From positions 441,396 through 505,040 of the forward strand of contig NZ_ML762425.1 of the NCBI RefSeq assembly GCF_009498735.1: DNA of 63,645 nt, read 5' to 3'. The translations under genes and the position numbers were made by a program. A model generated the notes under the pieces. The model saw nothing but the letters and a program-made list of their open reading frames with translations, made no database searches and was not told the DNA's origin. This stretch comes from Gracilibacillus oryzae. GTDB taxonomy: Bacteria > Bacillota > Bacilli > Bacillales > Amphibacillaceae. Positions 28,252 to 37,683 of this stretch are shown one piece after another (position 1 is the stretch's first letter; each line of letters begins with the position of its first letter).

Positions 28252-28277
28252 ATTCTATTTTTCCAATGAGTTATCCT
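28252..28277 (-). promoter_or_regulatory. Putative sigma-H promoter of the spoIIA operon
   Basis: AGGATAA, 12 bp and ATAGAAT on the minus strand agree with the sigma-H consensus. This is the expected position for the spoIIA promoter, between dacF and spoIIAA. Confidence 0.6.
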
Positions 28278-28338
28278 GCTACATGACAAAAGTAGAATTA
28301 AATCGATTTTTTTCATGCATTAATGTTAAATTTTTTCA

Positions 28339-29532
28339 TTATTTGTTTAAAAAAGAACGGAGAATTCTTCCCATTAATTGAAAAGTACCAGCTTTATCCA
28401 TATCCTCTTCAATTACCAGATCAGTTTCAGAAATTACTTTGCCATCTTTCTTTACTTCTAACTTTCCGATTGCTGTTCCCTTTTTTATTGGTAGTGAAAT
28501 ATCCTGATCTATTTTCACATCTGTTTCAATGCCTGTTAGATCTTCTGCTTTCTTATGAAGAATAGAGATAGAATCATTCGTTATAACATTTACTTTTTGC
28601 TGGTCTGCTTTTAGCCAGTTAAAACTTGTCACTTGCTGGTTTTTATCGAACAGAGATTTTGTCGTATATTTACTGTACGCATAATCTAACATTGCACTTA
28701 CATCGCTGTTCCGATTCTTCGTTGAATCTGCCCCCATTACTACAGCAATCACTCGCATTCCATCTTTCTCAGCTGTAGCTGTTAAGCAATATTTTGCTTC
28801 ATTCGTGAATCCTGTTTTCAAACCGTCAACACCTTCATAGAACTTCACTAACTTGTTGGTGTTCACTAACCAGAATTCATTTTCCTGTCCTTTTCGCAAA
28901 TAGTCTTCATAAATACTTGTATATTTTGTTATTTCATCATATTTTAATAATTCTTTTGCCAGTAAAGCCATATCTTCCGCTGTGCTGTAATGATTCTCGG
29001 CAGGTAATCCTGTCGGGTTTTGAAATAATGTGTTTTTTAAATGTAACTGTTTTGCTCTTTGATTCATCATCTCGACAAAAGCTTCTTCACTGCCGGCAAT
29101 TCTTTCTGCGAGCGCTACTGATGCATCATTACCCGAGGCAACTGCAACACCTTTTAATAAATCATTAACAGTCATTTCCTCACCCGGTTCAAGGAAAATC
29201 TGTGAACCTCCCATCGATGCCGCCTTCTCACTAATTCTTACCTTTTCAGAAAGTTGTAATTTCCCATTTTCCAATTCTTCCATAACTAGCAGCAGTGTCA
29301 TAATTTTTGTCATGCTGGCAGGTGGGAGAACCTCTTGTGCATTTTTGTTAAACAAAACTTCCCCAGTATCACGTTCTATTAATATTGCCGATTTAGAATT
29401 GGCAGCTAGATCCAAAGCATTTGATTCATTAACAGGTTGATGGTGTGTTGCATACAGGTTCAGCCCAATCCCTGAACTAAAGATTACGGAAAAACAAATA
29501 AGTATTTTTATCATATTATCTAATTTACTCAA
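28339..29532 (-). CDS. dacF: D-alanyl-D-alanine carboxypeptidase DacF
   Basis: A 397-residue low-molecular-weight penicillin-binding protein with signal peptide. SxxK is in PASMTKIMTLLL, SGN in VASGNDASVAL, and KTG in VDGLKTGFTNEAKYCLTAT. It modifies cortex peptidoglycan from the forespore side. I assign a TTG start at 29532 with GGAGGTG seven bases before it; the ATG at 29574 lies upstream of this ribosome site. Confidence 0.93.
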   Translation of the reverse strand: MSKLDNMIKILICFSVIFSSGIGLNLYATHHQPVNESNALDLAANSKSAILIERDTGEVLFNKNAQEVLPPASMTKIMTLLLVMEELENGKLQLSEKVRISEKAASMGGSQIFLEPGEEMTVNDLLKGVAVASGNDASVALAERIAGSEEAFVEMMNQRAKQLHLKNTLFQNPTGLPAENHYSTAEDMALLAKELLKYDEITKYTSIYEDYLRKGQENEFWLVNTNKLVKFYEGVDGLKTGFTNEAKYCLTATAEKDGMRVIAVVMGADSTKNRNSDVSAMLDYAYSKYTTKSLFDKNQQVTSFNWLKADQQKVNVITNDSISILHKKAEDLTGIETDVKIDQDISLPIKKGTAIGKLEVKKDGKVISETDLVIEEDMDKAGTFQLMGRILRSFLNK

Positions 29533-29562
29533 TCTATAACACCTCCGATTATTAATAATATC

Positions 29563-29592
29563 TATTTTTGCCAAAATCAGCTAAATTTATAA
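29563..29592 (-). promoter_or_regulatory. Putative sigma-F promoter of dacF
   Basis: TTATA, 15 bp and GGCAAAAATA on the minus strand match the sigma-F -10 pattern (GGnnAnAnTA). dacF is sigma-F dependent in B. subtilis. Confidence 0.5.
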
Positions 29593-29595
29593 CAA

Positions 29596-29627
29596 AAAAA
29601 GATGACTATCAGCGATAATCATCTTTT
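29596..29627. terminator. Terminator downstream of pdp
   Basis: AAAAGATGACTATC and GATAATCATCTTTT form a stem with one mismatch and a 3-nt loop, T-rich on both outer sides. It lies between dacF and the repeat that follows pdp. Confidence 0.75.
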
Positions 29628-29629
29628 TA

Positions 29630-29848
29630 GAGGATGTTTAAAAAGTCACCAAATGATAAGCGGCGATTCTAGCGGAGCTTCAACTAAGAACCGACACGTC
29701 GTGTGTCGAACGTTGAAGTCACCACATCCTGTAGAAGCTCGTTGGTTTGCGAGTCCGCTTCTCTCGTATCCAGACCATTCGTTCCGATGCTCCTCACTGC
29801 ACCGCCACGACCTTCTTGCTTCTATCTGCCGACTTTTTAGAACACGCA
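29630..29848. repeat. MITE-like 219-bp repeat
   Basis: A GC-richer block, unlike the flanks, with imperfect terminal inverted repeats: GAGGATGTTTAAAAAGTC at the left end and, read in from the right end, GTGCGTGTTCTAAAAAGTC. An internal perfect hairpin CGACAC/GTGTCG is present. Long frames exist on both strands but lack ribosome sites. From memory, near-identical blocks recur in Oceanobacillus-like genomes. It lies between the pdp stop and the probable pdp terminator, so it is read through by pdp transcription. Confidence 0.7.
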
Positions 29849-29861
29849 CTTTTTAACATTT

Positions 29862-31163
29862 TTATTTAATTACATCATAAATCATTTTATTCTTTTTAAC
29901 TTGCTTCTCACCTATTTGATACGATTGCTGGATCAGCTCAATCACATTATCTACATTTTGTGTATCAGCATGTAATGTAGCTAATATATCATTTTCTTTC
30001 ACCATATCACCAATTTTCTTATGCAAGGTAATTCCCACACCATGGTTGATCTTATCCTCTTTGGTCGCTCTCCCGGCGCCAAGGTGCATGGCTGCTACAC
30101 CAATAGTCTCTGCATTCATCTCATGCACATATCCGTTTAATGTTGTCTTAACATCAATATGATAAAAAGATGTTGGCAGTTTTTCTAGATTCTCGATTAC
30201 TGAAATATCGCCATTTTGTGCCTTAATGAAATCTTTAAATGCTTGTAACGCATGTCCTTCATCAATTAAACGTTCTAATTGTTCCATTGCTTTATCATAA
30301 TCTGGATATACTCCTGCCAGGATAGTCATATGTGCTGCTAATTCGAGAGCTAATTCTCGCAAATCCTCAACAGGTTCGCCTTGTAGCACTCTCACCGCTT
30401 CTTTCACTTCATTCGCATTACCGATCTCGTATCCTAAAGGCTGATTCATATCACTGATCACTGCAACTGTACGCCGGTCTAGCTGATTACCGATTGTCAC
30501 CATTTCCTGTGCCAGTTTTCTTGAATCCGCTAATGTTTTCATAAAAGCACCCGAGCCAGTTTTTACATCTAAGACAATGCTGTCTGCACCTGAGGCTATT
30601 TTCTTACTCATGATGGAGCTGGCAATAAGCGGAATGGCATTTACTGTTGCTGTAACATCTCTTAACGCATATAACTTTTTATCTGCAGGAGCTAAATTAC
30701 CTGTCTGGCCAACAACTGATAACTTATGGTTATTCACATTCTCAATAAATTGTTCTTTCGTTAACTCTACCTTGAAGCCCGGAATAGATTCAAGCTTATC
30801 AATCGTTCCACCAGTATGTCCCAAACCGCGCCCGGACATTTTTGCTACAGGGATTCCCGCAGCTGCAACTAATGGTCCCACGATGAAGGTAGTCTTATCA
30901 CCTACACCACCAGTGGAATGTTTGTCCACTTTATGTCCATTTATTTTGGACAAATCTATCGTGTCGCCAGAATCCACCATAGACTTGGTCAATGTTGCTG
31001 TTTCTTCCTGGTCCATTCCTTGAAAATAGATGGCCATCATTAAGGCAGATGCTTGATAATCTGGAATATCACCAGTCATATATTGTTCAACAAAATATTT
31101 AATCTCTGTTTCTGATAACTTTAATCCATTTCTCTTCTTCGCAATAACATCTACCATCCGCAT
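29862..31163 (-). CDS. pdp: Pyrimidine-nucleoside phosphorylase
   Basis: A 433-residue enzyme splitting uridine, deoxyuridine and thymidine to base and (deoxy)ribose-1-phosphate. The family signature SGRGLGHTGGTIDKLESIPG and the phosphate motif KHSTGGVGDKT are clear. AAAGGG precedes the ATG at 31163. It follows punA and deoB in a nucleoside-salvage operon. Confidence 0.94.
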   Translation of the reverse strand: MRMVDVIAKKRNGLKLSETEIKYFVEQYMTGDIPDYQASALMMAIYFQGMDQEETATLTKSMVDSGDTIDLSKINGHKVDKHSTGGVGDKTTFIVGPLVAAAGIPVAKMSGRGLGHTGGTIDKLESIPGFKVELTKEQFIENVNNHKLSVVGQTGNLAPADKKLYALRDVTATVNAIPLIASSIMSKKIASGADSIVLDVKTGSGAFMKTLADSRKLAQEMVTIGNQLDRRTVAVISDMNQPLGYEIGNANEVKEAVRVLQGEPVEDLRELALELAAHMTILAGVYPDYDKAMEQLERLIDEGHALQAFKDFIKAQNGDISVIENLEKLPTSFYHIDVKTTLNGYVHEMNAETIGVAAMHLGAGRATKEDKINHGVGITLHKKIGDMVKENDILATLHADTQNVDNVIELIQQSYQIGEKQVKKNKMIYDVIK

Positions 31164-31188
31164 TACAATCAACCCTTTCCGGAAATTA

Positions 31189-32007
31189 TTAAGACATTTC
31201 TTGAATGATTTGACGTACTAACCGAATAAAATCTTCTTTTACTTGTTCTGTTGTTTCTATTACTTCCTGGTGACTTAATGGCTGATCCAGAATACCTGCA
31301 GCCATATTGGAAATGCAGGAAATTCCTAATACTCGCATTTTAGCATGATTAGCAATGATTACTTCAGGCACAGTAGACATCCCCACAGCGTCTCCACCTA
31401 ATGTACGCAGCATTCTTACTTCAGCTGGTGTTTCATAGGAAGGTCCTGTATTAGCAACATAAACGCCTTCTTTCGTCTGAATCCCAAGCTTTGCTGCAGA
31501 TTTTTTGGCAATAGCAATTAACTCTTTATCATATGCCTGTGACATATCAGGAAAACGCACACCTAATGTTATTTCGTTAGATCCAATTAACGGATTTGTC
31601 CCTAAATTGTTAATGTGATCCGTAATTATCATTAAATCTCCTGCTGAGAAATTTTCGTTAATTCCACCGGCAGCATTTGTAACAATTAGTTGTTTCATAC
31701 CAAGTAACTGGAATACTCGAACAGGAAAAGTTACTTGTTCAAGTGAATAGCCTTCATAAAAATGAAAGCGACCTTGCATTACCACTACATTCACATTCTC
31801 TAGTTTCCCAAAAACTAACCGGCCATGATGCCCTTCAACTGTAGATACGGGAAAATGTGGAATTTCTCCATAATCAATGACTGTTGTGTCAACTAATTCA
31901 TCAGCTAACACCCCAAGTCCAGAACCTAAAATAAGGCCAATTTCAGGCATGCTGCTAATTTTTTGTTTAATATATTGAGCAGATTCGTTGATTTGATTAA
32001 GATTCAT
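31189..32007 (-). CDS. punA: Purine-nucleoside phosphorylase
   Basis: A 272-residue trimeric-type purine nucleoside phosphorylase. It has [39 protein letters not shown] and the specificity region STVPEVIIA. It releases hypoxanthine or guanine and pentose-1-phosphate, the substrate of DeoB next door. Its start overlaps the deoB stop by 4 nt. Confidence 0.94.
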   Translation of the reverse strand: MNLNQINESAQYIKQKISSMPEIGLILGSGLGVLADELVDTTVIDYGEIPHFPVSTVEGHHGRLVFGKLENVNVVVMQGRFHFYEGYSLEQVTFPVRVFQLLGMKQLIVTNAAGGINENFSAGDLMIITDHINNLGTNPLIGSNEITLGVRFPDMSQAYDKELIAIAKKSAAKLGIQTKEGVYVANTGPSYETPAEVRMLRTLGGDAVGMSTVPEVIIANHAKMRVLGISCISNMAAGILDQPLSHQEVIETTEQVKEDFIRLVRQIIQEMS

Positions 32008-33191
32008 TGAGTTTCTCCTTTATTTGTAATATCAGTAAGGAAACTTGTTCCATGTTCAGGCAGCTTAACCTTAAAATTATCTGCAATGGTTGCCCCAATG
32101 TCAGCAAAAGTTTTTCTTACAGGAAGTTCCTTGCCAATAGCTTCTTGATAGTATACCAATAACGGGACATATTCTCTTGTATGATCTGTACCGTGATGAG
32201 TAGGATCATTCCCATGATCAGCCGTTATAATCAACAAGTCAGTTTCCGTTATCTTTTCCAGCATTTCCGGCAATCTTTGATCAAATTTCTCTAGTGCATT
32301 GGCATAACCACCCGGATCTCTTCTGTGCCCGTACTTTGCATCAAAATCAACCAGGTTTAGAAAATTCAGACCATGGAAATCCTTATCCATTGAATCAATA
32401 AACTTTTGCATGCCATCATCATTATCTTTTGTCCTGATGGTTTCCGTAACACCTTCCCCATCATATATATCCGTGATTTTACCTAATGCAATCACATCGA
32501 GTCCATTGTCTTTTAATTCATTCATCACTGTGCGGCCAAATGGTTTCAATGCATAGTCTTGCCTGTTCGCTGTTCTTTCAAATGCTCCTGGTTCCCCTAT
32601 GAAAGGTCGTGCAATTACTCGGCCAATCATATATTTTTCATCTAATGTCAGTTCTCTTGCAATTTCGCAAATGTTATATAGTTCGTCAATTGCAACGATT
32701 TCTTCATGTGCTGCAATTTGCAGAACAGAATCAGCAGAGGTATAAACAATTAAACTCCCTGTTTCCATATGTTCTTGCCCTAATTCTTTAATAATCTCCG
32801 TACCTGATGCCGGCTTATTCCCGATAATTTTCCGGCCTGTTCTTGTCTCAAGATCCTGAATTAATTCATCTGGAAATCTCTCAAAAGTCCGGAAAGGTGT
32901 TTCAATATGTAAACCCATAATTTCCCAATGCCCTGTCATTGTATCTTTACCGTTCGAGGCTTCTTCCATTTTTGTATAGTATGCTGATGGTTGTGCACTT
33001 TTTTCAATTCCTTTAATTTCACGTATATTACTTAATCCTAGTTTTCCTAAATTAGGCATTTTTAGTCCATTCTGATATTCTGCAATATGTCCTAATGTAT
33101 CAGCACCAATATCATTAAATTTGTCCGCATCAGGTGCCTCACCTATTCCTACTGAATCTAATACGACTAAAAAAATACGTTTAAAAGTCAT
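32004..33191 (-). CDS. deoB: Phosphopentomutase
   Basis: A 395-residue manganese enzyme of the alkaline phosphatase superfamily, converting (deoxy)ribose-1-phosphate to the 5-phosphate. The first metal motif [14 protein letters not shown], the catalytic threonine in [10 protein letters not shown] and the ligands in [16 protein letters not shown] are visible. It heads the deoB-punA-pdp operon. Confidence 0.95.
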   Translation of the reverse strand: MTFKRIFLVVLDSVGIGEAPDADKFNDIGADTLGHIAEYQNGLKMPNLGKLGLSNIREIKGIEKSAQPSAYYTKMEEASNGKDTMTGHWEIMGLHIETPFRTFERFPDELIQDLETRTGRKIIGNKPASGTEIIKELGQEHMETGSLIVYTSADSVLQIAAHEEIVAIDELYNICEIARELTLDEKYMIGRVIARPFIGEPGAFERTANRQDYALKPFGRTVMNELKDNGLDVIALGKITDIYDGEGVTETIRTKDNDDGMQKFIDSMDKDFHGLNFLNLVDFDAKYGHRRDPGGYANALEKFDQRLPEMLEKITETDLLIITADHGNDPTHHGTDHTREYVPLLVYYQEAIGKELPVRKTFADIGATIADNFKVKLPEHGTSFLTDITNKGETQ

Positions 33192-33394
33192 ATGAATCCC
33201 TCCTAATCCTTTGTTACCCTTTATCTTAACCGATTAAGCCTAAATATTTCATCATAAAGAAAATTATATAAAAGCCTGGAAGATCTCTATGTCCTGTGTA
33301 AACTTTAATACTTAGGAGTACAATCTCCCTTATAAAGTGAGACTTTGAACATTTGGGGTATTACTGGCATTTCGTACTGTGATAATTTTAAAAA

Positions 33395-33421
33395 TATAAA
33401 AAACCACGCATATTATCGTGG
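33395..33421 (-). terminator. Terminator of xerD
   Basis: On the minus strand CCACG, ATAATATG and CGTGG form a hairpin followed by TTTTTTATATTTTT just past the xerD stop. Nothing else is recognisable in the deoB-xerD gap. Confidence 0.8.
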
Positions 33422-33425
33422 CCAC

Positions 33426-34319
33426 TTATGCTCTCGGATGATGAGCTTTATATATGTCCTTAAGTCTTGCTTTTGATACGTGTGTGTATATTTGTGTTGT
33501 TGATATATCTGCATGGCCAAGCATTTCCTGGACAGCTCTTAAATCTGCACCATTTTCCAGTAAATGAGTCGCAAATGAATGCCTTAAAGTATGGGGAGAA
33601 ATTTCCTTTTCAATTTCTGCATTTTTGGCAATTTGCTTAATAATCTTCCAGAAACCTTGACGAGAAAGCGCCTTACCGTGATGATTTACAAAAACGCGGT
33701 CAGAATTCCGTTGTTTATCAAATTGAGGTCTGCTATGTTCTAAGTACATTTCAATTGCTTCTTTTGCCACTTCTCCTAAAGGAACTATTCTTTCTTTTGA
33801 GCCTTTTCCAATGCAACGGACGAAGCCCATTGACAAATGCAAATCTGCTAAAGTTAATTCTATCAATTCACTAACACGTAAACCAGTAGCATACATTGTT
33901 TCAAGCATGGCCTTATTCCTGAGAGAGAATTTGTCCTCATTTTGAAAGGTAAGTAACCGGTCTACTTCCCCTACAGACAGTACTTTTGGCAATTTGCGAT
34001 TCGTTTTTGGAGTTTCAATATGTAAACTGGGGTCCTCTGACATCTGATATTCTCTCATTAAAAAAGGATGAAATAATCGTATCGTTGATAAGAACCTGGC
34101 AAGTGTCGCACTGGATTTCCCCTGATCATTTAATTTGTATAAAAATTGCAATATATCGTATCTTGTAACACTTTCCCATTTACTAATCTGTCTTTCCTTT
34201 AAAAACAGATAATACTGCTTCAGATCTCGTCTATATGCTTGTATTGTATTGGTGGAAAGCCCTCGTTCGATTTGTAAATAATGAAAGAAATCTTCCATTG
34301 CATATTGCATATCATCCAT
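33426..34319 (-). CDS. xerD: Site-specific tyrosine recombinase XerD
   Basis: A 297-residue recombinase that resolves chromosome dimers at dif. It has an N-terminal SAM-like DNA-binding domain ([23 protein letters not shown]) and the catalytic residues R in [11 protein letters not shown] and R in [15 protein letters not shown] in [16 protein letters not shown] and the tyrosine nucleophile in that last motif. This chromosomal housekeeping enzyme is not an element integrase. It follows yqzK and fur as in B. subtilis. Confidence 0.95.
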   Translation of the reverse strand: MDDMQYAMEDFFHYLQIERGLSTNTIQAYRRDLKQYYLFLKERQISKWESVTRYDILQFLYKLNDQGKSSATLARFLSTIRLFHPFLMREYQMSEDPSLHIETPKTNRKLPKVLSVGEVDRLLTFQNEDKFSLRNKAMLETMYATGLRVSELIELTLADLHLSMGFVRCIGKGSKERIVPLGEVAKEAIEMYLEHSRPQFDKQRNSDRVFVNHHGKALSRQGFWKIIKQIAKNAEIEKEISPHTLRHSFATHLLENGADLRAVQEMLGHADISTTQIYTHVSKARLKDIYKAHHPRA

Positions 34320-34321
34320 GA

Positions 34322-34546
34322 CTATTCTCCCAATCGAAAAAATATATTCAAGCGATCCCATAAATCACTGTCATCTTCCTGGTGAAAAACTTTAACTGCA
34401 GTACCTTGCGGAGCATCATACCTGTCTAATTTTTCATACTCTTGATGCAATGCTTTGATAACATAATAAAATAGAAATGTACATAATACAAATATGACAA
34501 GAACTTTTATCATTTCGTAGAAAGCTCGAACAATTGTCTGCATCAT
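34322..34546 (-). CDS. yqzK: YqzK family small membrane protein
   Basis: A 74-residue protein with one N-terminal hydrophobic segment ([19 protein letters not shown]) and a short acidic tail. Size and place between fur and xerD match YqzK. GGAGAC lies just before the ATG, directly behind an inverted repeat (CTAATAGAA/TTCTATTAG, 34556-34580). Function unknown. Confidence 0.78.
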   Translation of the reverse strand: MMQTIVRAFYEMIKVLVIFVLCTFLFYYVIKALHQEYEKLDRYDAPQGTAVKVFHQEDDSDLWDRLNIFFRLGE

Positions 34547-34613
34547 ACCAGTCTCCTAATAGAAATCATCATTCTATTAGATTATATGCCAGGAAATAGA
34601 AAGAATATACCTA

Positions 34614-35063
34614 TTACTTTTCTTCTTTCGCTTGGCAATTTCGACATACTCCATGAAAGGTTAATCGATGGTCTTTTACGAGAAAGCCCCAATCTTTCTG
34701 CACAATTTCTTCCACTTCTTCTAACAGGTCATCCATAATCTCTTCAACAGAACCACATTCGGTACAAACTAAATGATGATGGAAGTGTTTCGCTCCCTCT
34801 TTACGCAAGTCATAACGAGATACACCATCACCAAAATTTATTTTATCAACTATTTTTAATTCTGTTAGCAATTCTAATGTTCTATATACTGTAGCTAAGC
34901 CGATTTCCGGTGCTTTTTCTTTTACGAGTAAGTATACATCTTCTGCACTTAAATGGTCCTCTTCTCTTTCCAAAAGCACTCTGACGGTTGCTTCACGCTG
35001 TGGTGTTAATTTATAACTTTGCGCGTGTAATTCCTTCTTAATACGGTCTAAGCGATGTTCCAT
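34614..35063 (-). CDS. fur: Ferric uptake regulator Fur
   Basis: A 149-residue Fur-family repressor. It has a winged helix (LTPQREATVRVLL, AEDVYLLVKE, GLATVYRTLELL), a metal site HFHHHLVC and two CxxC pairs (CTEC, CRNC) for structural zinc. The ATG at 35063 gives exactly the B. subtilis length. Adjacency to yqzK-xerD identifies it as Fur rather than PerR or Zur. Confidence 0.92.
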   Translation of the reverse strand: MEHRLDRIKKELHAQSYKLTPQREATVRVLLEREEDHLSAEDVYLLVKEKAPEIGLATVYRTLELLTELKIVDKINFGDGVSRYDLRKEGAKHFHHHLVCTECGSVEEIMDDLLEEVEEIVQKDWGFLVKDHRLTFHGVCRNCQAKEEK

Positions 35064-35167
35064 TAGTAAGACCTCCCTCACATTCTCAATTATAATAATC
35101 GAGATGTTAGGTGTCAATTAAAATAATTATAAAAAGATAAATAATATTAATTATTAATCTATAATTA

Positions 35168-35809
35168 TTATTTTTTGATAAAGTAATCAGATATCATTTG
35201 CATTGACTTAAAAGAAATGACACTTTCTAAGCCTGCGGCAATTGTCGCACCGATTGTCAAGATAAAAAACACACCGATATAACGGTAAAAAACCTGGATA
35301 ACCGGCAGTTTATATCTTTTTGAAAAGATGCTCTGCAGCAATGTAAAGGAAAAAATCATCGCAAATGCACTTGCAATAATATAAATTGGAATAATTATCA
35401 TATTTTGAGAAGCAATAGAGGAAAAAGCTAACATTAAACCTTTCCAGCCTAATTGATTTACAAAATAACCGACAGTAAAGCCAACCGCAACTCCTTTGAC
35501 AAATAACAGAACCCAGATAATTGGAAGGCCAATGACTGCTAAACCTAAAAAGAACAATAAAGCCAGGAACTGAATATGATAAAGCATCGCATTTTTAAAT
35601 AAGTCGGTTTGAGCCATATTATTATCTGACAAATAATTGAGAAAGAAGTTCTCTAAGTAAAAATATAAATCCTGTTTTTGAATCCATGACATGCTATTCA
35701 CTATAATCGCACCAAATATAATGCCGGTTAAAAATAAAATGATCGTAAAAATATAGATGGTGTAATATTGATTTAAATGGTTTACAATGATATTTCTTTT
35801 TTTTGGCAT
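35168..35809 (-). CDS. spoIIM: Stage II sporulation protein M
   Basis: A 213-residue protein with about five membrane segments and a DUF95-type core. SpoIIM forms the DMP peptidoglycan-processing complex with SpoIID and SpoIIP for engulfment. It lies between fur and yqxK, the B. subtilis order. Confidence 0.9.
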   Translation of the reverse strand: MPKKRNIIVNHLNQYYTIYIFTIILFLTGIIFGAIIVNSMSWIQKQDLYFYLENFFLNYLSDNNMAQTDLFKNAMLYHIQFLALLFFLGLAVIGLPIIWVLLFVKGVAVGFTVGYFVNQLGWKGLMLAFSSIASQNMIIIPIYIIASAFAMIFSFTLLQSIFSKRYKLPVIQVFYRYIGVFFILTIGATIAAGLESVISFKSMQMISDYFIKK

Positions 35810-35822
35810 TTCCCTTCACATC

Positions 35823-35858
35823 CTCTATTCATATTCTCACTTAAATCTATGAATAGAG
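35823..35858. repeat. Inverted repeat upstream of spoIIM
   Basis: CTCTATTCAT and ATGAATAGAG form a perfect 10-bp inverted repeat with a 16-nt centre, 14 bp before the spoIIM start. No T-run follows on either strand. It may be an operator or a leader hairpin. Confidence 0.5.
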
Positions 35859-35890
35859 TAATAGAAATAGAACTTATTCTTTTTGGATTT

Positions 35891-37048
35891 CTAGCTGAGC
35901 CATTTTCCGTACTTTCCACCGCCGCCTTGCTCTACTTGCACAATACCATTTCTGATATTTATAATAGATTTCGCAATTTTGTCTCCCGCAACCTCTATTA
36001 AATGGTCTTCTGGTACATAATGGATAATATTCATTTCATTATGAAAATGGTCTAATAATTTTTCAAAAGTTTTCTTACCCAATCCAGGGATATACTCTAA
36101 TGGTACTTGATAAATATAAGGTGGACGCTCCGTTAAATTCCGACTGTCACCAGCTAATTCATCAATTCGATCAGCTACTCCTTTGATCATGGAGACAGAC
36201 CCGCAATGAATACAAGGCACTTTCTCAATAGGGGTCAGACAATTTTTACACACGGTTGCATGATATTTACCCAGCATTGGATGCATGCCGTAATTGGCTA
36301 CTATCTTGCGGCCACCCACGCCTTTCAACACTTTCTTCCAATCCTGAAAAGTAGGTTCCTCCATTTGGAATAATTGATATTCTCTTCCGATTTTCGCCAG
36401 GGAATGTGCATCAGAATTAGTCAAAAAAGGAAATGGATGAAGTTCTTCAATTTTATCTGCCATATGAGTATCTGAGCTAAGCCCTAACTCAACTCCATCT
36501 ATCATTTTAACCTGAAAGACTTCCTCAAGAGATTCCTTCACGCCTTTACCGAAAGCACTTTTAAATGGAGTAAATATGTGAGCTGGAATAAAAACTCCAT
36601 TGAGCTCCTGCACTTTTTCCTGTAATTCACTAGCCGTGCCATAGTATCGCTGAGAACTAAGCTCAATATTTTTCATATGTTGACTTAGCCATGCACTGAA
36701 TTGCTTCATGACTCCGACAGTCGGCAGATAGCATAAAACATGAATTGGTCCTTGGCAATTAGGGTCATATATTTCAATTTCACTTCCTAAAAATAAGGTT
36801 GTATTCTTGTAATGAATACCGCCATCTTTATCTTCTGTCGCAAAACCTTTATTAATGTTATCTTCTATTTCTTCTAAAACAGAAGGTGCATGACAATCAA
36901 TGACACCTACAATATTCATTCCTTTTCTGTCAGATGCTTCTTTCAGTATGTTCGTTATGGTTAACGACTTTGCACCAGTAATTTTGACAGGTTTTCCATA
37001 TTTATTTCTGCCAATATGGATATGCAAATCTGCAAAAAATTGATCCAT
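35891..37048 (-). CDS. yqxK: Endonuclease Q family protein (YqxK)
   Basis: A 385-residue PHP-domain protein. Metal motifs are DLHIH near the N-terminus, GVIDCHAP and TNSDAHSLAKIG. Two CxxC pairs (CKNC, CIHC) lie near residues 270-290, and a helix-hairpin-helix (EYIPGLGKKTFEKLLDHF) near the C-terminus. EndoQ cleaves DNA at deaminated bases such as uracil and hypoxanthine. The gene abuts nudF by 2 bp. Confidence 0.88.
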   Translation of the reverse strand: MDQFFADLHIHIGRNKYGKPVKITGAKSLTITNILKEASDRKGMNIVGVIDCHAPSVLEEIEDNINKGFATEDKDGGIHYKNTTLFLGSEIEIYDPNCQGPIHVLCYLPTVGVMKQFSAWLSQHMKNIELSSQRYYGTASELQEKVQELNGVFIPAHIFTPFKSAFGKGVKESLEEVFQVKMIDGVELGLSSDTHMADKIEELHPFPFLTNSDAHSLAKIGREYQLFQMEEPTFQDWKKVLKGVGGRKIVANYGMHPMLGKYHATVCKNCLTPIEKVPCIHCGSVSMIKGVADRIDELAGDSRNLTERPPYIYQVPLEYIPGLGKKTFEKLLDHFHNEMNIIHYVPEDHLIEVAGDKIAKSIINIRNGIVQVEQGGGGKYGKWLS

Positions 37049-37050
37049 TC

Positions 37051-37593
37051 CTACCTCATACCTTTACTTTTTAAAAATTGGACTGCAAAAGCTGTTTTTA
37101 CATCATGGATTTCCTGATTCTTGATTAATTGTTCAGCTTCCGAGATCGATAATTCCATAAGCTCAACAAATTCATCTTCATCAAGTTCTTTCTTCTCTTC
37201 CAGTTTTTTTAACTTGTTTGTCTCATATAAATAGATAATCTCATCTGCAAAGCCCGGTGAAGTATAAAAAGATGTAACATAGTTTAACTCGTCTGTTGTA
37301 TAACCTGTTTCCTCTTCTAATTCACGCAATGCGGTTACTTCCGGTTCTTCGCCTTTTTCCAATTTCCCTGCGGGTATCTCAACAAGTGTTTTTTCTAAAG
37401 CTTTTCGATATTGTTTCACAAAGATTATTTTATTATTCTCTGTTACAGCAATGATGGCAACTGCACCTGGGTGTTTAACAATTTCCCTTGTTGATGTTTT
37501 ACCATTAGGCAAGGTTACTTCATCTAATTGCACTTTAATTATCCTGCCTTCAAAAATGTTTTTGCTCTTGTTCGTTTTCTCTTCAAAATTCAC
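37051..37593 (-). CDS. nudF: ADP-ribose pyrophosphatase (Nudix)
   Basis: A 180-residue Nudix hydrolase. The Nudix box GKLEKGEEPEVTALRELEEE continues with TG. The surrounding region (IIFVKQYRKALEKTLVEIPAG) is the ADPRase subfamily pattern. It degrades ADP-ribose to AMP and ribose-5-phosphate. It is divergent from the aldo/keto reductase. Confidence 0.93.
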   Translation of the reverse strand: MNFEEKTNKSKNIFEGRIIKVQLDEVTLPNGKTSTREIVKHPGAVAIIAVTENNKIIFVKQYRKALEKTLVEIPAGKLEKGEEPEVTALRELEEETGYTTDELNYVTSFYTSPGFADEIIYLYETNKLKKLEEKKELDEDEFVELMELSISEAEQLIKNQEIHDVKTAFAVQFLKSKGMR

Positions 37594-37683
37594 TACCCAT
37601 CATCCTTTCTTCTACATTAATTGTATTTCTTTTCCGGAATATATACAATGAATATGAAACTATCAGCGGGAAAGGAGTTTATT

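Noticed and set aside
29602-29856. Overlapping ORFs on both strands in the MITE-like block
   Set aside because: No ribosome site, composition follows the repeat and its hairpins; long frames come from GC-rich palindromic sequence.
33426-34319. XerD as integrase of the mobile element
   Set aside because: It sits in its conserved fur-yqzK-xerD neighbourhood 26 kb from the element and matches the housekeeping enzyme.
35064-35167. Fur or PerR box before fur
   Set aside because: TTATAATAAT-like half-sites exist in an AT-rich stretch but no full inverted repeat; too weak to call.
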